Notes: a model not told the origin generated them from the sequence alone. DNA of 64,000 nucleotides from Dasypus novemcinctus (GCF_030445035.2 NC_080682.1:30734770-30798769), one strand, 5' to 3'; positions 42,142 to 54,318 are shown, numbered from the stretch's first letter. Numbers and translations: made by a program.

Positions 42142-43691
42142 GGGGGGGGGGGGACACGTCTGGAAGCCGATTAGGGAATATTCTGCGAAGCTTGAGAATT
42201 CCGGTATTGGAATCTGTTTTCGGCGTCACAGGCCGGGCTTCGGATCTGTACTAGTAAAGTGGCTGCGGTGTAGAGGCGCCCTCTAGTGGCAGTGGTTTGG
42301 AATCACAGGACGGGAGCTGTCCAAAAGCTGAAGTGAAAGATAACGTACTAATGAGCCCAGCAAAGTAAGTGAATTGCAGGGTTCAGTCACAATATAGAGT
42401 TTGCGGATCTGACTTCCCCCATAGGGTTGGCACCCAGCTGTGGGGATCCTTGAGGGCTGTGTTACACTGCGGGGCTCCCAGGCTTCCTGTTGACCAGATT
42501 GGAGGCTGCCAGGTCTGAATTCCCTAAATTCTGGTGGCCCACACTACAGATACTCACACCTCTTGAGTCCTCAATATCTCAGACTTTCCATCCCTGAATC
42601 CATCATGCACTGAGGTCCATCTGAGGTCCTTAAATGCACTAGCCTTCAACGTTGGCGTTTTTTCTTTATCGTTTCATTTTGTTTTGTTTTTATTTTCATT
42701 TTGACTTATTCTTTACTTTTTTCAATTTCCTGATTGCTAACACTGCATTATCCCCTAGTCTTCTCTCACAGCGTATCCCCCAAAGTCTTTTTTTACTCAG
42801 TTATTTAAGGTTTTTTTTTTTTTTTGTGGTAGGTGCTGTGTAGTGGGTGTTTTAATTCTGGTTCATGTATATTTGTTTTGTTTTGTTTTTTTCTTTCCCC
42901 TACCTGTTCCCCACCCGTTGCCCACCCTCTTTTACTTTCTTCCTCTCGTCCCTTCCTCCCCCCATTTTTTCCCCTTTTTTTCTGTTGTCTCTCTCCCTCT
43001 TGTCCCTCATATTCTACTTAGATTATTTTAACTCAATTATACAATAGGTGTGGCAGGAAACACCTCACATTCGCTGGGTTTTCTCATCCTTCACTGCCTC
43101 ATTTCTGTGTGAACTGATTTAGGCTACCTACACTATCCTCTTTCCCCTACATCTTGATATCTGCCACCATCTACTGGCTCTCCTATATTCCATCTCCCAC
43201 CTCCATTTCTTCGATCCATGAAGGGTCTAAGTCTTAATTTCTAATACCTATGTTTTGTTTTCTGTCTGTTATCCACTCTTGAAACTATTACCTTTCTTTT
43301 CTCTTTCCTTCTCTCACGAAATCAATAGCTTTTTAGCTCATACCATATTCCTCCCATATTCAATCATCTACCTCATAATAGCTACTCTACCTACTGCTAT
43401 AACTCTACACAATTTATGTGAATCTAACCTCCATCCTCCCAGATCTCATATTCTTGCTTTGTTAACATATATCACCAATACTACTTTACACTTTTCCCTT
43501 GCTTACACAATTGCCTTTCCCCAACACTAATACTTTCCTTTAAAGTGAACTTAACCAACAACAAGAAACTAGAATAAGAAGAAAAAAGTGACAAAGAGAA
43601 GATATAACACCTATGCAAAAATAACAGCTAATTAACCTCCAAGAGCAGACAAAGAAGCTAAGGAACTGATTAAATCCGTCAAGATAAAGAG
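41611..43691 (+). promoter_or_regulatory. L1 5' UTR with internal promoter
   Basis: Begins GAGGAGACAAGATGGTCGC. The 'CAAGATGG' at 41,618-41,625 is a YY1-type site at the position where it directs start-site choice in human L1. The first 0.8 kb is GC-rich with many CpG, as in an L1 promoter. The part from 42,650 to 43,020 is pyrimidine-rich. A short sense frame at 41,667-41,939 is probably fortuitous. Confidence 0.8.
42650..43020 (+). repeat. Long pyrimidine-rich tract in the L1 5' UTR
   Basis: T- and C-rich over about 370 bp, including 'ttttttttttttttgtgg' and a CCC/TTTT-rich block at 42,893-43,010. The sense ORFs here are low-complexity artefacts. Confidence 0.75.
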
Positions 43692-44659
43692 ATGACCAGA
43701 AAGCAACAAAAATCTACAAACCAAACCAGTAATCAGGAAAACATGGCTGAATCCAATAAACAAACCAATAATCACGAAGGGGAGCAAAACTTGGCACAAG
43801 CAATGAAAGATCTCAGAACATTTATCACCGACAAATTTGACGAAGTAATGAAAGAGGTTAACAACATGAAGACATCACTTGGAGGGGAAATTGCAGACAT
43901 ACGCAAAAACATAACAGATATGATGGGAATGAACACCACAGTTCAAGAAATCAAAAATACACTTGCAGCAAATATCAGCAGACTAGAAGAGACAGAGCAG
44001 AGAATAAGTGATGTGGAAGACAGTACATCAGAAATCAAACAGATAGTAGAAGGGGTCAATAAGAAGATAGAAAAAATCCAATTAGGATTTAGGGACCTGA
44101 ATGACAATGCAAAACACTCAAACATACGTATTATAGGCATTCCAGAAGGTAAAGAGAAGGGAAAGGGGTCAGAAGGAGTGTTGCAGGAAATAATGGCTGA
44201 AAACTTCCCAAATCTACTGAAAGAGACAGATGTACATATCCAAGAATCACAGCACACTCCACTAGTCATAAACCCCAACAGGCCCACCCCAAGACATATA
44301 CTTATCAAATTATCCAATGCTCAAGACAAAGAGAAAATCCTAAAAGCAGCAAGAGAAAAGAAAACCATCACATACAAGGGAAGCTCAATTAGATTAAGTG
44401 CTGATTTCTCATCTGAAACCATGAGGCAAGAAGGCAGTGGTATGATATAGTCAAGGTACTAAAGGAAAAAAATTTCCAACCAAGAATACTCTATCCAGCT
44501 AAACCAGCATTCAAACATGATGGAGAGTTCAAAATATTTGCAGACAAACAGAAACTGAAAGAGTATACCAACAAGAAACTTCCCCTTCAAGAAATTCTAA
44601 AGGGAGTTCTGCAGGAAGAAAGGAAAAAACAGGAAAGGCAGAGTTGGAGGAGAGTATAA
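43692..44659 (+). pseudogene. L1 ORF1 (RNA-binding chaperone), frameshifted near its end
   Basis: ORF1p forms a coiled-coil trimer that coats L1 RNA and has chaperone activity. The first 252 codons are open: a polar N-terminus, a coiled-coil region (residues about 35-150, 'SRLEETEQRISDVED'), the RRM ('NIRIIGIPEGKEKGKG') and the start of the C-terminal domain ('RPTPRHILIKLSN', 'KAAREKKTITYKG', 'RLSADFSSET'). A single-base loss at about 44,424 then shifts the frame to a stop at 44,448. The shifted frame carries the expected rest ('RILYPAKPAFKHDGEFK') to 44,659. Total length about 322 residues, normal for the family. Confidence 0.9.
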
Positions 44660-44735
44660 GACCAACAACAACAACAAAAAAGATAAAAAAATATATATAC
44701 AAACAAAATATGACAAACACAAATCCAATTAAAAT

Positions 44736-47700
44736 ATGGCTAACACAAATAATTCCTTGATAGTAATGACACTGAATGTCAACGGATTAAACTCACCTAT
44801 CAAAAGATTCAGACTGGGACATTGGATAAGGAAATATGACCCATCCGTATGCTGTCTACAAGAGACACATCTTAGACCCAGAGACGCATGGAGATTGAAA
44901 GTGAATGGCTGGAAAACAATCATACAAGCTAACAATAACCAAAAAAAGGCAGGAGTAGCTATATTAATATCAGACAAAATAGACTTTAAATGTGAAACAA
45001 TTGTGAGAGACAAAGAAGGATACTACATTTTAGTGAAAGGGAAAATCTGTCAAGAAGATCGAACAATCATAAATATTTATGCCCCTAACAAGGGTGCCTC
45101 TAAATACGACAGGCAAACACTGGAAAAACTAAGTGAAAGAATAGATACATCTACAATTATAGTGGGGGATTTTAATACACCACTATCAACTCTGGACAGA
45201 ACATCTCAAAAGAGAATCACCAAAGAAACAAAACATCTGAACAGTATATTAGAGGAGCTGGATCTAATAGACATATATAGATCGCTACACCCAAACACAG
45301 CAGGATATACATTTTTCTCAAGCGCACATGGATCATTCTCCAAGATAGATCATATGCTAGGCCACAAAGAAAGGCTGAACGAATTCAGAAAGATTGAAAT
45401 CATACAAAACATTATCTCTGACCACAGTGGAGTCAAGCTGGAGATTTGCAAGGGACAGAAGCCCAGATTTCACACCACGATTTGGAAATTAAACAGCACA
45501 CTCTTAGAAAAACAGTGGTTCAAAGAGGAAATCTCAAAAGAAATCAATGGCTACCTTGAAACAAATGATAATGATAACACAACATACCAAAATTTATGGG
45601 ATGCAGCAAAAGCAGTCCTGAGAGGGAAGTTTATAGCCATAAATTCATATATCAAAAAAGAAGAAAGAGCAAAAATTGAAGAACTAACTGCACATTTGAA
45701 GGAATTAGAAAAACAACAACAAAGTAACCCAACAGGAAGAAGAAGGAAGGAAATAACAAAGATAAGAGCAGAACTAAATGAAATAGAAAATAAGAAAGCA
45801 CTTGAACAGATAAACAAGACCAAGAGCTGGTTTTTTGATAAGATTAACAAAATTGACAAACCTTTAGCGACACTAACAAAGAAAAAAAGAGAGAAGATGC
45901 AAATACACAAAATAAGAAATGAGAAAGGCAATATCACCACTGACCCCACAGAAATAAAGACTATCATAAGAGGATATTTTGAAAAACTATATTCCAACAA
46001 AAATGACAATCTAAAGGAAATGGACAAATTCCTAGAAACACATAAGCAGCCCATATTGACAAAAGAAGAAATTGATGATCTTAACAAAGCAATCACAAGC
46101 AGAGAGATAGAATCAGTTATTAAAAATCTCCCAACTAAGAAGAGCCCAGGGCCAGATGGCTTCACAGGTGAATTCTACAAAACATTCCGGAAAGAACTGA
46201 CACCAATCCTGCTGAAACTATTCCAAAAAATCGAAACAGAAAGAACATTACCCAACTCCTTCTATGATGCCAACATTACCCTAGTACCAAAGCCAAACAA
46301 AGACATCACAAGAAAGGAAAATTACAGACCAATTTCTCTAATGAACCTAGACACAAAAATACTTAACAAAATACTTGCTAATCGTATTCAACAACACATT
46401 AAACGTATTATACACCACGACCAAGTGGGATTCATCCCAGGTATGCAAGGATGGTTCAACATAAGAAAATCAATCAACGTAATATACCATATAAACAGAT
46501 TGAAGGAAAAAAATCACATGATTATATCTATTGATGCAGAAAAAGCATTTGACAAAATACAGCACCCTTTCTTGATAAAAACACTCCAAAAGATTGGAAT
46601 ACAAGGAAATTTTTTGAACATGATAAAGAGTATATATGAAAAAACTAAAGCCAATATTGTTTACAATGGAGAAATCCTAGACTCCTTCCCTCTAAACTCA
46701 GGAACAAGACAAGGATGCCCACGGTCTCCACTCCTATTTAACATTGTCTTAGAAGTACTTGCTCGAGCACTGAGGCAAGAACCAGAAATAAAAGGCATTC
46801 AAATTGGAAAGGAAGAAGTCAAAATTTCATTATTTGCAGATGACATGATCCTATACATAGAAAACCCTGAGAGATCTACAACGAAGATTCTAGAACTCAT
46901 AAATGAGTTTAGTAAAGTCGCAGGTTATAAGATCGATGTGCAAAAATCAGTAGCATTTCTGTACACCAATAATGAGCAAGATCAGGAGGATATCAAGAAA
47001 CAAATACCATTCACAATAGTAAATAAAAAAAATCAAATACTTAGGAATAAATTTAACTAAAGAGGTAAAGAACTTATACACCGAGAACTATACAAGATTG
47101 TTCAAGGAAATCAAAGAAGACCTGAATAAATGGAAGACTATTCCTTGTTCATGGATAGGAAGACTGAACATTATTAAGATGTCTATCCTACCAAAATTGA
47201 TCTACACATTCAATGCAATCCCAATAAAAATCAATGCAGCCTTCTTTAAGGAACTAGAAAAACTATGAAATTTATTTGGAAAGGAAAGAGACCCCGAATA
47301 GCCAAAGACATACTGAAAAAGAAAGACGAAATTGGAGGAATCACACTACCTGACTTCAAAACATACTACAAAGCTATGGTGGTGAAAACAGCATGGTATT
47401 GGCATAAGGAGAGACATAGACCAATGGAATCAAATTGAAAGCTCTGATATAGAACCTCACATATACAGCCACATAATATTCGATAAAGCCACCAAACCCT
47501 CTCAACTGGGAGAGAGTGGCCTATTCAACAAATGGTGTCTGGAGAACTGGATAGCCATATGTAGAAGAATGAAAGAGGATTACCATCTCACACCTTATAC
47601 AAAGATCAACTCAAGATGGATCAAAGACCTAAATATAAGAGCCAAGACCATAAAAACCTTAGAAAGCAGTGTAGAGAAACATATACAGGACCTTGTAATA

Positions 47701-48549
47701 GGAAATGGATTTATGAATATCTCACCAAAAGCACGAGCAGCAAAAGAACTAATAGATACATGGGACTTCCTCAAAATTAAAGCCTTCTGCACCTCAAAGG
47801 AGTTTGTCAAGAAAGTAAAAAGGGAGCCCACACAGTGGGAGAAAATATTTGGCAATCACATATCTGATAAGAAACTTATAACTTGCATATATAAAGAACT
47901 CCTATATCTTGAAAATAAAAAGATAAACAACCCATTTAAAAAATGGGAAAAAGACTTAAACAGACACTTCTCTGAAGAAGAAATACAAATGGCAAAAAAG
48001 CATATGAAAAAATGTTCCAAATCTCTAGCTATCAGGGAAATGCAAATCAAAACTACAATGAGATACCATCTTACACCCATAAGATTGGCAGCTATGAAAA
48101 AAACAGAAAAATACAAGTGCTGGAGAGGATGCGAAGGAAGGGGAACACTCATCCACTGCTGGTGGGAATGCAGAAGGATCCAACCATTCTGGAGGACAGT
48201 ATGGCGGTTTCTCAAAAAACTAGCCATACATTTGCCATATGACCTAGCAATACCACTGCTGGGTATATACCCAGCAGAACTGAAAACAAGGACACAAACC
48301 AATATATGTACACCAATGGTCATAGCAGCATTGTTCACTATTGCCAAAAGTTGGAATCAACCCAAATGCCCATCAACAGATGAGTGGATCAATAAAATGT
48401 GGTATATACACACAATGGAATACTACTTGGCTGTAAGAACAAACACACTACAAACACATGTGATAACATGGATGAATCTTGAGAACCTTATGTTGAGTGA
48501 AGCAACCCAGACATTGAAGGACAAATACTACATGACCTCAATGATATGA
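44736..48549 (+). pseudogene. L1 ORF2 (endonuclease-reverse transcriptase), three frameshifts
   Basis: ORF2p nicks target DNA and primes reverse transcription there. The first 774 codons are open. The APE-type endonuclease shows 'NVNGLN', 'QETH' (44,859-44,870), 'VGDFN' (45,165) and 'SDH' (45,417). RT shows '[12 protein letters not shown]', '[10 protein letters not shown]', '[18 protein letters not shown]', '[11 protein letters not shown]', '[14 protein letters not shown]' and the FADD active site at 46,833-46,844. Frame is lost at an A run (47,025-47,032), again at about 47,258-47,264, and at about 47,416. The last 326 codons (from 47,569) are open with the Cys/His motif '[18 protein letters not shown]' at 48,118-48,171. 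All catalytic residues look intact; only the shifts disable it. Length matches the usual 1,270-1,280 residues. Confidence 0.93.
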
Positions 48550-51321
48550 AATAACCAAGCTGCCCTAGATAGCAAGAGACTGAACGATAGGCTTACAGGA
48601 AATCGGAGGGTGGAGGAAGGATGTGAGCCGATGTCTGCAGGGGTGGAATTTAAGACGAGATGGTGGTAAGTATGAACACAAAGAAGAGATAAAAGGGGGG
48701 CAAGGGGTTGCCTTTGGTTGGGGCTTTGCGGGTTTGAGGGTGGCTGGGGAGGGACGGATGTGTAACATTGCCCAAAAATGAGGGGAGGGAGGGGTAGCAT
48801 ACGAACACAGGAGAGGGTCAGGTGTTGGTGGAGAGTAAAATGCCGAGAAAATCATATCAAAATATAATAAAGAGGGTTTCCTGTTTAGAATGCTCGGAGG
48901 GGAGGGTCTGATGCAGTACGGGCTCCTGGGGAATGTCTAAATGCTCATTCTGCCAGAGTGGGTGACACCATGGGGTAGAAACCCAAGTAGTGAGACTGGG
49001 GGTGGACCCACATCCTGGGGAGGACTAATGCCATCAAATAGAGGGAACTGTATCCCTCGAGAGAAAGGGTGGCTCCCAGGGCATTGGGGCAGTTGAGCAA
49101 GTTAGGCCCTGAACACTATTCCATCTATCTCTGGAAGTGGCTCCTCAGGAAACGGAGGTTGGCTGTCACTGTGGGCACCAAGGTGGAAGGGAAAATGGAC
49201 GTTAAATGTGTGGAACCAAGGTAAATGGGGGGTAAGAGAGGAGTTTCTTGAGAGTACACAAGTTTGGATATAAAACATGTAATATTACACCATAACATAT
49301 AGGAGATGACAGACTGATAATGTAAACCATAATGTAAAACATAGGATAACTAAGAATGTAAAAAACTGTGTATCCTAAAGTATGCACCATAATGTAAGCA
49401 CAGATGCCACCTTGTTAGAAAGCTAGTGTCTCAGACTCTGTACATCATGTTAAGTAAATATGATGTGAATAGGGTGTAAGAGTATCGCTGTGGAAGGGAA
49501 AAGGTTTTGTGTTGGATGTATGGGAGTGCTGTATACTATATATATGCATTGCTGTGGTCTAGGGCTCCTGTGAAGAGAAGCTGAATAATTAGGGGGAAAA
49601 AAAAAAAAAGAAAAAGATAGGATGTAGAATTTTTTCCAAGTCAACACGTGTTCTTTATCTAACCTTTAAACCCATCGCTATATGCCATTCCCTAGTAAGG
49701 GACCCTGACATTATATTGGGCTTCAAATTTCGGGGAGTTCTGGATCACAGAGTGTTTCAACAATGGTAATGGAGGGATATTGGTATGGGATGCCAATGAC
49801 AGGTGATATATGGCTGACAGGGAGCTGTACAGAACATATGTCCAGGGTGCATGGTAATGTTTGGATATACTCATAGTGGCAACAATTAAAAACCACAGCA
49901 GGGGGGGTACTGGGTTCCTGGCCAGTGGTGCTCTGTCGTGGTCCCTAGGGGAGCAGCGACAGTCTCCCAGGTGCAGAGGCGGGGACCGGGAGGTAGTGAG
50001 GGTTCAACAGTGAGCCCCTGATGCTAATGACTATGCCTGTGAGCTGATAAGCCTAAAATAAGAACAAGGCCTAGAGCAACATTGTGCCTGGAAATTTCCT
50101 CCTGTCAGCCTTCATGTTACTCAAATGTGGCCAGTCTCAAAGCCAAACTCAGCATGTAAATGCAATGCCTTCCCCCCAGCGTGGGACATGACACCCAGGG
50201 ATGAGCCTCCCTGGCACCGAGGGACCACTATCAACTACCAACTGATGATGCAACTGGAAAAGGACCTTATACGGAAGGTTCAATGCGGATCAGCAGAATA
50301 TTCATGTCTACATAAAATAACATGACTTTAAAATGCTGTTTGACCTAAAGTAAGGGGGAAATGGAAAGGAGAAATGAGTTTATATGGCTACGAGTTTCTA
50401 AAAAAGAGTCTGGAGGCTAGCAGAAGGATTGCCCTTATGCACAACTGAGCAGAGTCAGAGAGACAGATAAAGCAGATACAACCCCCAGATATTGGTTCCT
50501 TTGAGGGCTAAAGAGACCCATGGGAGTTATGGTCATGGCCGATGGGGTTAACTACCAGGTCAGATGGCCCCTCTTTGGAAACGGTGTTTATGTGTGATGA
50601 ATCTGGACTCAGATGGGATCTCCCTTCATAAGACTTTCATGCTAATGTGCTGGAGGTGCAGTTCATGTTGGGGTTTAAGATATATTTAGGGGATTTGAAT
50701 CTCTGGACTGACAATGTGATAGCCAGGTCCTGAGCCTCAACAGACTCCAGCACCTACAATCTGATTTATTGGGCTTACCACACTCAGCTAAGATGGAGTT
50801 GAAGAAGGACAACCACCACACCATGGAGCCTAGAATGATTACAACTGAAAGTGGGAGGATTGCATCCAGCATCCATGTGGAATCTGAGCCTCCTCTTGAC
50901 ATAGAGGTGCAATGGACACAACCAATCCAATGTCCACATAGAAGAGGTGGCATTGGATTGGGAAAAGTGGACATGGTGGCTGATGGGTATGGGGAAAGGC
51001 AGGAAGAGATGAGAGGTGGAGGCGTCTTTGGGACATGGAGCTGCCCTGGATGATGCTTCAGAGGCAATCACCAGACATTGTAAATCCTCACAGGGCCCAC
51101 TGGATGGAATGGGGGAGAGTATGGGCCATGATGTGGACCATTGACCATGAGGTGCAGAGGTGCCCAAAGATGTACTTACCAAATGCAATGGATGTGTCAT
51201 GATGATGGGAATGAGTGTTGCTGGGGGGGGAGAGGTGGGGTGGGGGGTGGGGTTGAATGGGACCTCACATATATATTTTTAATGTAATATTATTACAAAG
51301 TCAATAAAAAAAGGAAAAAAA
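48550..51321 (+). other. L1 3' UTR, about 2.8 kb
   Basis: Follows the ORF2 stop without interruption to the poly(A) tail. Other copies in the window (9.9-12.3 kb and 54.3-55.9 kb) are co-linear with it, showing that it belongs to the L1. It ends with a G-rich tract (51,220-51,262), 'gacctcacatatata', a short linker and an A-rich tail. An internal A run at about 49,599-49,616 lies in a segment missing from the 9.9-kb copy. It has several short ORFs but no conserved domain. Confidence 0.88.
51220..51262 (+). promoter_or_regulatory. G-rich tract near the L1 3' end, G-quadruplex candidate
   Basis: Multiple runs of three or more G. The same tract recurs at 12,128-12,163, about 24,680-24,700 and 55,760-55,796 in other copies. 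G-rich polypurine tracts are a known recurrent feature of mammalian L1 3' UTRs. Confidence 0.7.
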
Positions 51322-51333
51322 AAGATATTTCTC
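51322..51333 (+). repeat. L1 target site duplication, 3' copy
   Basis: aagatatttctc directly after the A-rich tail; identical to 41,599-41,610. Confidence 0.92.
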
Positions 51334-51358
51334 AATTTGTCTTTGTGATTTATTCTTT

Positions 51359-51768
51359 TAATTAATTAATTAATTAATTAATTTCTCTCCCTTTTTCCCC
51401 CCACCCTGGTTGACTGTTCTCTGTGTCTATTTGCTGCATCTTCTTTGTCCGCTTCTGTTGTTGTCAGTGGCATGGGAATCTGTGTTCCTTTTTGTTGCAT
51501 CATCTTGTTGTCTCAGCTCTCCATGTGTGCAACACCATTCCTGGGCAGGCTGCACTTTCTTTCACACTGGGTGGCTCTCTTTACAGGGTGCACTCCTTGT
51601 GTTTGGGGCTCCCCTATGGGGGGACACACCAGCGTGGCAGGGCACTCCTTGTGCACATCAGCACTGCGCATGGGCCAGCTCCACATGGGTCAAGAAGGCC
51701 CGGGGTTTAAATTGTGAACCTCCCATGGGGTAGATGGATGCCCTAACCACTGGGCCAAGTCTGCCGCC
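51359..51768 (-). mobile_element. DAS-type SINE with (aatt)n tail
   Basis: On the minus strand the tRNA-like head is at the right ('ggcccagtggttagggcatc') and the tail, expanded to (aatt)n at 51,357-51,382, at the left. Flanks tgatttattcttt (51,346-51,358) and tgatttcttcttt (51,769-51,781) form a 13-bp duplication with one change. It sits just 25 bp right of the full-length L1 and carries a single copy of the unit that is duplicated in the 7.6-kb SINE. Confidence 0.85.
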
Positions 51769-52368
51769 TGATTTCTTCTTTGACTGATTGTTTGAGTGTA
51801 TTTTTAATTTCCACTTAGTTCATTTTCCAGGTATATCTCTCTAATTGATTTTTAGCATCATTGCAGTGTTGTTTGAGAAGATCCATTGTATGATTTCAAT
51901 CTTGTTATATTTATTAAGTCATGTATTGTGTATGATCTATTTTGAAGAATGACCTGGTGGCACTAGAGAAGAATGTGTATTGTAATCATTTTGGGTGAAG
52001 TGTTCTACATATATCTCTCAGCTCTAGGTTGCTCTTACATTTTCTTATCAATCTTCTATATAGATGTTCTATCCATTATTAAATGTTACATTTGAAGTCT
52101 ATTTCTAGGTCATAGAACCATCTATTTCTCCTTTCAAATGTGTCAATATTTGCTTCATTACTGTTAGTCTCTGATGTTTTGGTGCATATATATTCATAAG
52201 TGTTATCTCTTCTTGTTGAATTGAACACTTCATAAGTATATAGTCTACCTATTGTCCTATTTAATTGTTTGACTTGGAAGACCATTTCATCTGATATTAA
52301 TATAGTTACCCAAGTTCTCTTTTGGTTATTATTGGCATTGAATATAGTTTTTCCAACTTTTCACTTTC

Positions 52369-54270
52369 TCTTTTTAAAATGAGCATTTATTTATTTTTAT
52401 TGTATTCTTTGAAGATACATAGATCACAAAAAAATCTTACATTAAAAAATATAAGAGATTCCCACATACCCCACACCCCTCCCCTCCCCCCCCCCCCACA
52501 CACTCCTCCTACATCAACAACCTCTTTCAACATTTTGGCACATTCATTGCATTTAGTGAATACATTTTAGAGCACTGCTGCACTGCATGGATTATAGTTT
52601 ACATTGTAGTTTACAATCTCCCCTAGTACTTTCAGTGGATTATGGCGAAATATATATTGTTCAGCATCTGTCCCTGCAATTCCATTTAGGACAACTCCAA
52701 GTCCCCAAAATACCCCCACATCACATCTCTTCTTCCCTTTCCCTGCCCTCAGAAACTACTGTGGCCATTTCTCCACACCAGTGGGAGTTCTCTATATTGT
52801 ATATGTGACTTTATTGTGATCTAAAAATTTTTGAAGCTAAAACTAAAAATTAGAAGAAAAAAAAAGAATGTAGACACTAAGGAAGAAAAGAAAGAAATTG
52901 CCTGGACACTGTGCATACAGGGCAATACCTATTATAGTGATGAAAGGCAAAATGCTAAATACAAAGTTTTACGATATTTTATTCATTTTTGAGACCTCAA
53001 TTTACTTTTACTTTATTATAGTTTTTCTAAAATAGTACAAATTCTATTTCTAATCTTTAAAGATTTTTGTTTTTCTTCTTAATTGAATTTGGCAATATAA
53101 TAGTCTTCATTTTTTAAGAAGTTTTAGACCACAGAGGGGTTCCACTATGGCAGGGGAGTTCTCCAGGGCATGTATATATGGTATATAAAAATGTACTATT
53201 TTCATAGTAGTTACAGTTACAAATGACAACTGAGGAAATGCTGAGCTCCCAGCCAGGGGAGCTCTGTCATATTCCCCAGTGGAACAGCAACAATCCCCCA
53301 AGTGCAAGGGCAAAGACCAGTGAAGAAGGATGGTCCAATTATGAGTCCTTCATACTGGTGAGTATGCTTATGAACCTGTGTGCCTAAAATTTCAACTAGG
53401 CCTAGAGCTGTAGAGTACCTAAGAGTTACCTCCATATTGCTCAAATGTGGCCACTCTCTAAACCAAACTTAGCACGTAAATGCATTACCTTCCCCCAGTA
53501 TGGGACATGACTCCTGGGGATGAGCCTTCCTGTTGCCGAGGGATTGCTACCAATCACTAACTGATGATCAACTAGAAAAAGACCTTGAATAAAAGGGGGA
53601 AAAGGTAAAGACAGATGAGTTTATATGGCTAAGAGTCTTCAAAAAAGAGTCAGGAGGTCATCAGAGAGGTCATGCTTATGCATGCCTCAGCAGGATTCCA
53701 GAGACAGCCAAAGTAGATACAAACCCAGGTACTGGTGCTCCTGAGGGCTGTGGAGATGCATAGATTCTACAGTAATGGCAGTTGGTTCTGGAATTTAGTG
53801 CCTTGTCAGTGGGCCTTACTTTGGAATTTGTGTTCCTGAATGTAATGGAGTTGGACTCAGATGTGAGCTTTCTACACATTTGTTTTCTGTCACTTTTACT
53901 GAATCTGTGGTTGGTTCTTGGGTTGGTATAGACTCAGGAGACTTGAATGTTTGGACTGGCCATTTGTCAGCTGGACTCCAAGCCTCAGCAGAGTTGTAAC
54001 TCTTACTTTCCAGTTCATTGGATTTACCCAGGTCAGGTAACAGGGAAGTGAAGACAGTCAACCATCAAAACAGGGAACCCAGAGTGCCTACAACTGCAAG
54101 CAGGAGAATTGCATCCATCAGCCATATGGGATCTAAGCCCCCCTCAATATAGGGGTAGAGTGGACATCACCATCCCAGGGTCCACAGGATGGAGGAATAA
54201 AATATGGATTAGAGCGGACTTACTACTATTCTACTATAGCACCATTATGATTGGTAATGGAAGAAACATC
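52369..54270 (-). mobile_element. Twin-primed (5'-inverted) L1 3' UTR insertion
   Basis: Two abutting segments of the L1 3' UTR lie in opposite orientation. 52,369-52,782 is minus and includes the L1 3' end with its tail at the left; 52,783-54,270 is plus and covers the upstream part of the UTR. The inner consensus ends are contiguous ('ggtaatggaagaaa' in one, 'gtggagaaatgg' in the other). Flanks share tcactttc (52,361-52,368 and 54,274-54,281). This is the expected product of twin priming of a minus-strand insertion. Diverged, so older than the copy beside it. Confidence 0.75.
52488..52499 (+). repeat. Poly-C run
   Basis: About twelve C in the reverse of the L1 G-rich tract; run length may be unreliable. 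Confidence 0.7.
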
Positions 54271-54303
54271 CTCTCACTTTCATCCAACTTTTGCCTTTGC
54301 ATT

Positions 54304-54318
54304 TAAGTTGAGTATCTT
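54304..54318 (+). repeat. Target site duplication of the 54.3-kb L1, 5' copy
   Basis: taagttgagtatctt, repeated exactly at 55,905-55,919. Confidence 0.92.

Larger units (their letters stand above)
41611..51321 (+). mobile_element. Full-length L1 retrotransposon, 9.7 kb
   Basis: Complete from 5' UTR to poly(A) and bounded by perfect 12-bp target duplications. Layout: 5' UTR 41,611-43,691; ORF1 43,692-44,659; spacer 44,660-44,735; ORF2 44,736-48,549; 3' UTR 48,550-51,321. It is longer than a typical 6-7 kb L1, because of a 2.8-kb 3' UTR and a 2.1-kb 5' UTR. One shift in ORF1 and about three in ORF2 make it defective as read. Inserted into an ancient antisense L1. Confidence 0.95.

Noticed and set aside
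42843..43047. Several overlapping plus-strand ORFs of about 60 codons
   Set aside because: Low-complexity Phe/Leu/Pro/Ser translations of the polypyrimidine block in the L1 5' UTR.
45551..46165. 204-codon minus-strand ORF
   Set aside because: Antisense shadow of L1 ORF2; hydrophobic composition is what A-rich ORF2 codons give in reverse.
50675..51200. Matching ORFs of 94-138 codons repeated at 50.7-51.2 and 55.2-55.7 kb, and related frames at 11.7 kb
   Set aside because: They are identical because both regions are copies of the L1 3' UTR; the frame is not kept in the older copies, so there is no sign of coding.
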